DNA of 64,000 bases from Symmetrospora coprosmae (taxonomy: Eukaryota; Basidiomycota; Cystobasidiomycetes; Symmetrosporaceae), in the NCBI GenBank assembly GCA_008802785.1, contig VUYT01000013.1, forward strand, positions 419,959 to 483,958, in the 5' to 3' direction. Below are positions 56,003 through 64,000 of the stretch, one piece after another. Made by a program: the position numbers and the translations under genes. Position 1 is the first letter of the stretch, and the number at the start of each line of letters is the position of its first letter. A model generated the notes under the pieces. That model was not told the DNA's origin. It worked only from the letters and a program-made list of their open reading frames with translations, and searched no databases.

Positions 56003-58017
56003 ATGGCACCCAAAGCGTGAGCACACATGCTCCATAGGGATAGGCACCGCTCCAAGCTGAGCTGACCCTGCCATCCCTCCGTCCCCCTCCCCCTTCGCAG
56101 AGACTGGGAGAAGTGTGGGTCATGTCAAGGGTGGTGGTGCCTGACACAGAGCCACCCGCTAACACGCACACATCGTTGTGTACACACGCAGACGGCAAGG
56201 GCGACAAGGACCAGGAGAAGGACGAGATCAAGGTCCTCGATGCGGGCGACATCCAGCTCCTAAAGACGTACGGCCAGGGCCCGTACGCATCCCAGCTAAA
56301 GAGGATAGAGAAGGAGATTGACGACATACGGAAGCGCGTCAACGAGAAGATGGGCGTCAAGGAATCAGAGACGGGCCTCGCACCGCCAAACCTCGTGCGT
56401 TCCTTGCTGCTTGCTCCGTCCGTCGCCATCTCGTCCGAGGCTTTGGTTGGCTCGAACGCGTCTGGCGCTGGCGCTGGCGCTGGCGTAAGCTGACCGACCT
56501 GGCACCCTTCACGGTCGCCATCCGTACAGTGGGACATTCCATCAGACAAGCAGCGCATGGGAGAAGAGCACCCTCTGCAGGTCGCTCGCTGCACAAAGAT
56601 CATCCCCGGCTCCATCTCGATTGCCGCAGCGGCAGCCGCAGCTCGCGAAGCAGGGGCCAGTAGCAGCAGCAATGGCAGCGGTCCAGCCGGTGCGAACGGA
56701 GACACAAGCGCCAATGGCAGCAGTGATGCATCAGGCTCAGGATCAGGATCGGGGTCCGGTGGCCGCCGACAGCCTCCTCCCGCCTCTGCAGCAGTGCCAG
56801 GCGGTGGGCTGGGCAGTCTGGCAGCTGCGCTCGGCGGCGGAGAGAGGAAGCTCAATGCAGACGAGAAGGACAAGTATGTCATCAACGTCAAGCAGATTGC
56901 AAAGTTTGTCGTCGAGCTCGGAGACAAGGTCGCCTCGACAGACATCGAGGAGGGCATGCGCGTCGGGTGGGTCCCCGGGTCGACCTCACCTGCCTTGCAC
57001 CCTGCAATGCCGTATCACTGACACACGTCTCATATCCACGCCCACAGGGTCAGCCGGGAAAAATACTCGATTCAGATTCCACTCCCACCCAAGATCGACG
57101 CATCCGTGACCATGATGCAGGTCGAGGAGAAGCCCGACGTGACGTACTCGGACGTGGGCGGGTGCAAGGAGCAGATTGAAAAACTGCGCGAGGTCGTCGA
57201 GACGCCGCTGCTGCACCCGGAGCGCTTTGCCGACTTGGGCATTGACCCGCCCAAGGGTGTCATGCTGTTTGGCCCGCCGGGCACGGGCAAGACGTTGTGC
57301 GCAAGGGCAGTCGCCAACCGGACCGACGCAACCTTCATCCGCGTCATTGGGTCCGAGCTCGTGCAGAAGTACGTCGGTGAAGGTGCGAGGATGGTCCGCG
57401 AGCTGTTCGAGATGGCGCGCGCAAAGAAGGCGTGCATCATCTTCTTCGACGAGGTCGATGCCATTGGAGGAGCGCGCTTCGACGACGGCGCGGGTGGAGA
57501 TAACGAGGTCCAGCGGACCATGCTCGAGCTCATCAACCAGCTGGATGGCTTTGACGCCCGAGGCAACATCAAGGTCCTCATGGCTACCAACAGGTGCGCT
57601 CTCTCGGCGCTTCACACACGTTTTTTGTTCCTTTGCCAGTCTGTCTCCTGTACTGACGCGGATGTCACCCGCTCATACTACAGACCGGACACGCTCGACC
57701 CTGCACTTCTCCGCCCAGGGCGAATCGACCGCCGCGTCGAGTTCAGCCTGCCCGACCTCGAAGGGCGCGCCAACATTCTCCGGATCCACGCGCGCAGCAT
57801 GTCGGCCGAGCGCAACATCCGCTTCGACCTCATTGCCCGCCTCTGCCCAAACGCGACGGGCGCCGAGCTGCGCAGCGTGTGCACAGAGGCAGGCATGTTT
57901 GCCATCCGCAGCAGGCGCAAGGTGGCAAGCGAGAAGGACTTCCTCGACTCCGTCGAAAAGGTCATCCGGCAGGGTTCCAAGTTCAGCTCGAGCTCGCTGT
58001 ACCAGCAGTACAATTAG
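56003..58017 (+). CDS. RPT1: 26S proteasome regulatory ATPase Rpt1
   Basis: Exons: 56003-56016, 56101-56114, 56192-56394, 56530-56966, 57048-57593 and 57684-58017, giving 515 residues; the first two exons are 14 nt each. Rpt1 is one of six AAA+ ATPases in the base of the 19S particle that unfold substrates. N-terminal [20 protein letters not shown] and the coiled segment [20 protein letters not shown] are followed by the OB-fold and AAA domains. The latter carry Walker A GPPGTGKT, Walker [13 protein letters not shown], and [20 protein letters not shown], which identifies Rpt1. The tail SSLYQQYN supplies the C-terminal HbYX-like position. An Ala/Gly/Ser-rich insertion of about 75 residues after [10 protein letters not shown] makes this protein longer than the usual 430-470. 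Confidence 0.96.
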
Positions 58018-58155
58018 GCGCAGATCTTGTAGGCCTAGCCAGGGTATGAATGCGCGCAGGACAGAAGCAGTTGCAATACATACACCATGTATCGATTGTG
58101 CGTGCCAGGAGGCAGCGAGAGGAAGCCATTGCCACCAGAAATCAACACGGACAAC

Positions 58156-59841
58156 TCAAGGGACCTTGACGATCCGGATGGACCGGGCACTGCGCCTCAC
58201 TGCCGGCGAGTCGGGAGCACCCTCCATCATGGCCACGACCTGCTCGTCCTCATCCACTTCCTCCTTCTTGGCTCTCGGTAGCCTCTTCCTCGGGCTGGCT
58301 TTGGTGATTGCCTCCTCCTCTTCGTCCTTCTTGACGAGGTAGTCCGCATCATCCTCTCCATCCTCCACGGGCGTCAAATCCGACTCGCTACCACTCGCAT
58401 CCTGTTTCTTGGCCTTCCTCTTCTTGCTGCCGGGCGTCTTCGCAGGCTTCCTTCCAGTCTTGACTGCCGGAGCCGATTTTGGCGTCTTTGTACTTGAAGC
58501 GGACGCCCGCTTTGGCGTAGCCGTCTTTGCTCTGCTCTTCTCTGGCGTTGGGTGCCCTTCTGAGGCCGAGTCAATGCCATGCTCGCCGTTGCTGCCCGTC
58601 CCTCCGCTGACCTGGCCTTCCCCTTCGCTGTCCTCCCCGTCCGCCGTACCCTCCGGCAGCTTCTGCACGCTCTCGATGATGGCAGACGTGCGGCCTCCCA
58701 CAGTCTGATGTGTGACAGTCGCCGTTGTGCCATCGGGCAGCAAGAACGTCGCAGCCTCCTTCCGCTTGCCCTTGCCCCAGCGATGCGAGAACAGCCAGTA
58801 CTTCGGGAACAGGCTGTGCACCGCGTTGCACTCGACTGCAGTGTTCACGACGGCCTGAATCTGCGTGTGGATGGCGAGCAGCTGGCTAGCGCTGAGCGTC
58901 GTACACCGCTGGGCCGGGTGCACCCGCGCCTGGAAGAGAATCTCGTCGACGAGCCAGTTGCCAATACCGCAAAGCGGGCCGTTCTGGTTTAGCAGGAGCG
59001 CCTTGATGGGCGTCTTACGGCGAAGTATGGCGTCCGAGAGTTCAGTAAGCGTCGGCATGTCCAGGTATCTGCCGCGCAGGCCCGATTTTAGCCCAGAGAG
59101 GTCAACAACACGGGTGCGATGGACAGGCTCACGGATCCCGGCCAAGCAGGCTCAGAGGCTCTGCTTCTTCGACAGGCTTGTCCACTTCCCCAATGAGCTT
59201 GATGCGGCCGAGCCTCCGCGAATCACAGAAGCACCATTCTGTCCCGTCGCTCATGGTCAGCGCAAACTTCCAGTACCGGAGAGGCCAGTCGCTGCCGTCG
59301 TCATTCTTCCAGTTCTTGGCCTTGCGCCGGTAGAAGAGTGGCTCTTTGCCGCGAGTCGACACAAAGCCCGCCATGCCGAGGTGGAGAAGGATGTGTGGCG
59401 CAGTCTGTAGCACGAGCTGCGATGACGACACCGTCCAATTCAATCTCAGTACGCAAAAGGTTGCTGTGCGAAAGAGGGAGCGACGCACATAGAAGTATTT
59501 GCCCAAGCGGCCGACACGCTGCACCGTCTGGCCCTTGACGTGCTTTGCAAAGTCTTCATGCGAGCAGTTGGCATACACGATCTTGTCTTCCCGCGTCAGG
59601 ATCCCCGTGATGGTCTTGCCTTCGACGGCGCTGTGTGTGGGACGTGCAGGGAGTAAGACTTCCGGTTCCGCTTCAATGACCTCATGCATCGATATGTACA
59701 CACGCCTGGCAGTCCTTCCTGGCACGCTCGACCTCTGCGTGGTTCATCGCGATGGAGAACCAGATCGGCAAAAGCGGTCAGACAGCTACTCTCGTACACG
59801 CCCAAGCCAGGGAGGTGTCTCTCACCTGCGAGTTCCGGCAT
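58156..59841 (-). CDS. formamidopyrimidine-DNA glycosylase (Fpg/MutM type)
   Basis: Five exons on the minus strand: 59826-59841, 59704-59734, 59489-59630, 59133-59416 and 58156-59068, giving 461 residues. The first 16-nt exon joins the second to give MPELAEVERARKDCQA. This supplies the catalytic Pro2 and Glu3 of Fpg; the third catalytic residue, Lys, is in VGRLGKYF. PHILLHLGMAGF, WCFCDSRRLGRIKL, NQNGPLCGIGNWLVDEILFQ and the later SLFPKYWLFSHRWGKG complete the helix-two-turn-helix part. As in plant and fungal members, the usual C-terminal zinc finger is absent. The enzyme removes oxidised purines in base-excision repair. The last 170 residues are Ser/Lys/Pro-rich with basic clusters (KTPGSKKRKAKKQD) that look like nuclear-localisation signals. 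Confidence 0.92.
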
Positions 59842-61260
59842 CAGTTCGAGTTGCAGATGACCTTCTTTTCTTTGGAGCGGTGCGAAATCAGGGTACGTAA
59901 CTGTGGGACGCGATCTGAACGCATCTGTTACGGTGGCGAAACCTCACGGCGGACATCCGACGGCGTTTGAGTCCGCGTCTCCACGGTCTGTCTCAGTAGA
60001 CTGCTTCTAGATGCTGGGAAACCATGTACAGACTACGAGGCTGCGAGCCGGCCATTGTCTGCACGACGCCTCGCAGTCCATGTCGCAACGCCCGGCCCAC
60101 TCTGAAGCAGGACGGGGCCCGCTCATGAATCCAGCCGCGCTTCACTGCCACCCTGCGAGCACTCTAACAGTCTCATGCTACTATGCCACACTACTGCAGA
60201 TGCCTGCCTTCGGAGCCTCACCTGTCAGCTGTGCGCGGGGCCTGACCATGAAACATCGTATGCCGACCTCGCCGATCTTGCTCCGATCATCTGATGATCT
60301 TACAGTATCAGCGCAAGAATGCGTGGGCAGTCCTGGCTGTCGAAAGCCATGTCGGATCGGCAGTAGTGCTCCCCGGTTAGAGGCTACCTCGATATGCAGC
60401 CTCCTCTACTTGAAAGGCGTAGCCCGTTCTGCTCTGTGTTTGGCTAATTGCGGAACGTGGCTCCTGAAGTGTTTGGACACGCGCAAAGTAGGCCCTTAAC
60501 CTCGAGCGCTCGAGGTCCTGCTCAGCAGGGACAACGGACAGGCCCAGGCACCGGCACAGACCTAACGGGGAGGACAGGAGAGCACTTCAGAGGACTGAAA
60601 ACTGAAAGAGACCGGGCCTGCAGCGAGCTGGAGCTTCGGGAGATTGAAGGGGATCGACGTGCGGAGTTCCCGTGGCGGCTTCGCGTCCGCCTCTGCGCCG
60701 GGCAGCTTCGCAGATCGTGCCGATGATGCAAGGGGAGGAGAAGACAGTCGCAAGGCCCTGAGCGCAGCTGCAGCAATCTGCGCGTAGATGTATCCCAGAT
60801 TTAATTCTTCCTTCCCTCTGCTGCAACGCACCACCTTCTCGACACCTTGCCGGCTCTTTCCGTTAAGCTCAAGGTCCGGCTTGCTGCAGCTGTCACTACG
60901 GGCAATCGGGCTTCACTTTCTGCAGAGTGATACGGAGAGTGATACCGGCGCACCTTTTCGTCACTTTTCCAGTCACGGTAGCCTCAACGGCTCTGTCACT
61001 CGCCCAACAGACCAATACTCACTCGACGGCTGCGCCAGTCTCCTGAAAGGATCTTTTTAATCAGAAGCAGCTGCCGACCCGCTGGTTTACAACGTCCGAT
61101 GGCGTACCGGACTGACTTTCTACATTCGCTGAAGACTGTGCATAGCTTGGCTTAGCTAGCTAAGCTGACCCAGGTAGCTCGGGGGATGTGGATGCGGTAC
61201 GGAGAAGACTGCAAAGGCACAATATGTTTTAGTCGCGATGCACGCTGTCTGTACGTCAAT
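59842..61260. other. 1.4-kb gene-poor interval
   Basis: Between the glycosylase start and the kinase fragment. Open frames overlap here without recognisable motifs. A local palindrome-like string (TAGCTTGGCTTAGCTAGCTAAGC near 61145) is the only structure noticed. Confidence 0.45.
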
Positions 61261-62808
61261 CTACTTCCTTCCGCACCGCTTGTAGAGATCGACCTTTCTC
61301 GTCCGTAGTGCCTTTTCGAATGCCTTCAATGCCTTTTCGCGTTCGTGGAGACTGTTCTCGAGAGCTGTCAATTTGAGTTGCTGCTGCACGAGTGCTGCTT
61401 TGAGATCTTGACTGGTAGTTGTACACCTGGCACGTAGGAGATATCCGTATGAGTAGACGCTTAGACATTCCTTCATAACATGGAAAGATACGGCCACACT
61501 CACTCGTAAGCTTGTCTCCATTGCGCAAGATGCTTCGCTACGTAAGATGAAGCCAACAACACCGAAGTGCTGGGTCGGCTTCGAGGCTGAGGAGTGCGAG
61601 AGAAGACTTGCCACTTCAGTGGTCGCAAGCCGAATAATCTCCTCAAGCGAGCGTACCGTAGAAGAAAGTAGCTGTAACTGCAATCTACGGAAGTCTTCGC
61701 TGAATTGACTTGCTCCGTTCAATGCGGCCTTCTGCTTCTACCATCTGACGGAAATTTCCTACTATACGTGTCAACTTAAGCAGACAGTCGGGCTGCAAGT
61801 CCTGCCTTCACTCACCTGAGCGTGCTTATTTCATACAGAAGACACCCAAGTCCATATATGTCCAGCTTGGCATCGTGCGCCTGTCCGCATTTCATTTCCT
61901 GCGGGACTTCTTAAGCTGCATGCGCTACTACAGCTTACGAGGCACTCACAGGTGATAAGTACCCAGGTGTCTAGGCGCCCAGTATTTGTCGGAGTCATAG
62001 GCGTATCCGGCTCAGTACCTGCCAGTCAGAATTGATCAGGGGAGCTGTTGCCTATCGACTCACCCCTACAACGGAAGTGGACATCTGGCCTTCCATATTG
62101 AAGAGCCTTGATAAGCCGAAATCTGCTATCTTGATTGTCCCATCCTGTGCAATCAGGACTGCATCCGGAGTTGCATCAGACGATGTGCTGTAAGCGTGCT
62201 ATGGTCGTGCTATGTTATATCTAGCAGAGTGTCGGGCGCATCTTACTATTCTCCGGCTTTAAGTCCCGATGCAGGACCTGGCCTTTGCCAGGGAGCACGG
62301 TGTGGCAGAAGTGGAGCGCTAGCAAGATCTGGACAAAGATCACCATTACGTGGCTCTCCTGCACTGGTTCCCTGCGACGATGACGATGCTAAACACCATT
62401 AGCCAGCTATCAGACTACTTTGCACGTCGAACGCACCCTAAGGCCCGTTGTGTCTAAATAGATCTCCTGAGGTCACCGCCGGGGCAATATTTCATAATGA
62501 TGTATGGATGCGAGTCGTCGGACATTTCCGACCAATCCACGATGGTGACTATGTTTGGATGTCGAAGCTGCTGCAGTAGACTGCCTTCTTCACGAAAGCG
62601 CTGCCTTTCGGCTGGGTCACTGCGGACAGTCAGAAGTTTGATGGCACAGTCCTGTTACAGGTCATTAGTGAATATCCCGTGAAAGGATGACAATGCACCA
62701 AACCTTTCCGTCTTCGATGCGCTTAGCTTTGTATACCTGCCCGAAGCCACCCTCTCCCAGAGAAGTCCAGCCAGAATACTTGGCAGCGATGGTGGCGGGT
62801 GGTAGCAT
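61261..62808 (-). pseudogene. NEK-like Ser/Thr protein kinase, interrupted by an in-frame TAG and apparently truncated
   Basis: Kinase exons on the minus strand: 62704-62808, 62437-62651, 62247-62371, 62064-62158, 61950-61970 (21 nt) and 61816-61898. They give the P-loop GEGGFGQV, the lysine in CAIKLL, MKYCPGGDL, VLHRDLKPENILIAQDGTIK, IADFGLSR, and GTPGYLSPEMKCGQAHDAKL, so all catalytic residues are intact. In the second exon, however, GGDLRRSI is followed by an in-frame TAG (62454-62456) and then TQRALGEPVQESHV. The rest of the C-lobe after LLYEISTL is not found. Instead the frame leads to a coiled coil (61261-61722: ALVQQQLKLTALENSLHERE). The call of pseudogene rests on the stop; readthrough or a base error would restore a kinase. 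The fold and motif order fit the NIMA/NEK group. Confidence 0.6.
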
Positions 62809-63570
62809 GTCGAAGCTTGGGACGGGCAGCCGCTGGGATGTACAGCGAGACTTCAACTGAAGAAATAATGATCCCAGAGGAAGAAAGCAAGCCCTGGCTC
62901 ATTCAGTGTCTGGTGCTGGCAAGTGTCCCGAGGCTCCCTGCGAGTCGGCTCCCCGAGGTTCGTTTGGACATGGGCCTGTCGGATACAGGCAGGCCCCGGC
63001 GGACCATTCGAATATCTGTGCGCAGGTGTCTCGCGCGGGGCCTGTGCCAAAGGGGGTGAGCTCGTAGATCACGGCCCTCCCCTATTACGGTAGACTGTGC
63101 GCAAAACTCCAGATCATATAGAGGGTATCTATCACTGTGGAACGGGTGAGCTTGCCGAACTTCCAGCCTTGGCAGTCGCTCACTGATGCGTATATCCGTT
63201 GCTGTTCACGGGCAGCACTTCGGCAAGTGTAGCTTTGTACCACCTGATCCTAGGGCTCTGCACGGTCGGTCCGCTCTCCCCACGTCTGGTGAAGGAAGGA
63301 GCTCAGACCTGTCGCAGATGATGACACCATGCCAGTTACCAGTTACGTTGCGCAACGTTGGCTGGTTGCATTACCAGTACGTGGCTTTTGCTTGTCTCTG
63401 GCTCTCGGATCCTGTCTGGGAAGGACCCCATTGTTGCATAAGGCGGAATACGGTTGCACCTTCCGCACAAGCCTTCGAGGCACTACTAGAAGGTCTGTGC
63501 AAGTTACCATGCTACCGTCGCGGCGAGTGGCCTTCCTACCATCCTGCTTCTTGTTGCTCCACTCATTCTC
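62809..63570. other. intergenic region upstream of the kinase and the last gene
   Basis: Shared 760-bp divergent region. No gene seen. Confidence 0.45.
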
Positions 63571-64000
63571 ATGATCACTCAAAGGGTTGGACCGATGTCG
63601 ACGGGATCGCCGCTGCACACCCTGCTCACACCCAGAAGAGACTGGATCGCTGGCGATCCAGCGTTGGTCGATCTCGTCGCCTCTACAGCATCCTACACTG
63701 GTAAAGGAACAGGCACAGACGAGATCCGTGCGGAAAATGCAGGGAAAGCGTACCTCGCGCTGTGTCTAGGGTTACAAGAAGCCGGCTTGTTAGACCTTGC
63801 GCACGCTCCAGCGCTATGGATAGACGTTGGCGAGAGGGCTTTCAAGGTAGGTTCGGTATCTCTAAAGCATTTACGCTGTGTACGCTGTGCGATGGACTGA
63901 CTCTGTTTGCATGTTTGCATAGCTTTGTCTCAGCACTGACGGGGACGAGAGCAGCACGGCAGCTACAAGCCTGAGCCCAAGTCTCACACGACTATTGGGG
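63571..64000 (+). CDS. unknown protein, 3'-truncated by the window edge
   Basis: Exon 63571-63846, then an intron (GTAGGT ... GCATAG) and a second exon from 63923 to beyond the edge; 118 residues are visible. It starts MITQRVGPMSTGSPLHTLLT, and a second Met nine residues in is an equally good start. The visible part has short helices (DPALVDLVASTAS, NAGKAYLALCLGLQEAGLLD) and ends in a Ser/Thr-rich segment. I do not recognise it. Confidence 0.45.

Noticed and set aside
1-64000. tRNA, rRNA, CRISPR or transposon genes
   Set aside because: No T-arm/anticodon arrangement, no rRNA core, no repeat-spacer array and no transposase or reverse-transcriptase motif was seen by eye; a covariance-model search would be needed for a firm negative.

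Overview
This window is intron-rich nuclear DNA from a fungus, most likely a basidiomycete. Nearly every gene is split by short introns (about 45-170 nt) with GTGAGT/GTGCGT-type donors, CTGAC/CTAAC-like branch sites and CAG/TAG acceptors. The sequence is GC-rich, and the gene set is eukaryotic: proteasome, V-ATPase, Ran-binding and RhoGAP proteins. The density of introns, including micro-exons of 14-35 nt, and the protein types suggest Ustilaginomycotina. That placement is inference, not proven from the window. I re-spliced the genes by eye: each coordinate set is the span from start codon to stop codon, and exon joins are given in the evidence.

Layout. 1-1628: 3' part of an FG-repeat/Ran-binding nucleoporin-like gene. 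2145-5654: two paralogous, secreted cysteine-rich proteins of unknown function. 7150-9225: an F-box protein with a decayed copy of its own C-terminus just downstream. 9441-12584: a long coiled-coil protein with an EF-hand-like head and a KASH-like membrane tail. 13546-15374: a disordered protein with one C4 zinc finger. 15565-16615: RIB3 (riboflavin synthesis). 16844-20943: a GRAM-TBC-EF-hand RabGAP (Gyp2/Mdr1 type). 21351-25546: a secreted alpha-carbonic anhydrase and a siderophore-iron MFS transporter. 26679-27379: FIS1. 28400-30192: ornithine decarboxylase. 30765-36639: a PX-PH-RhoGAP of Bem3 type. 36986-39320: 6-phosphofructo-2-kinase/fructose-2,6-bisphosphatase. 39580-41971: a DUF4203/TMEM198-type membrane protein. 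42700-44127: a short-chain dehydrogenase. 44614-45225: a small, probably mitochondrial protein. 45625-47112: a short catalase-like protein. 47309-48903: MOB2. 49055-50809: an Old-Yellow-Enzyme-type flavin reductase. 51277-51767: a small unknown protein. 52921-55654: VMA1 without an intein, divergent from RPT1 (56003-58017). 58156-59841: an Fpg/MutM-type DNA glycosylase. The last 4 kb are gene-poor and hold a damaged NEK-like kinase (61261-62808) and the start of an unknown gene running off the right edge.

Most genes are housekeeping genes in no evident cluster. Polarity and trafficking functions recur (Bem3 RhoGAP, MOB2, Gyp2 RabGAP), but they are scattered and I see no operon-like system. 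The less ordinary items are the secreted cysteine-rich pair, the KASH-like/EF-hand-like protein, the F-box tail remnant, the kinase with an in-frame stop, and splice ambiguities that would give alternative C-termini or in-frame insertions. I found no tRNA, rRNA, CRISPR array, transposase or reverse transcriptase.
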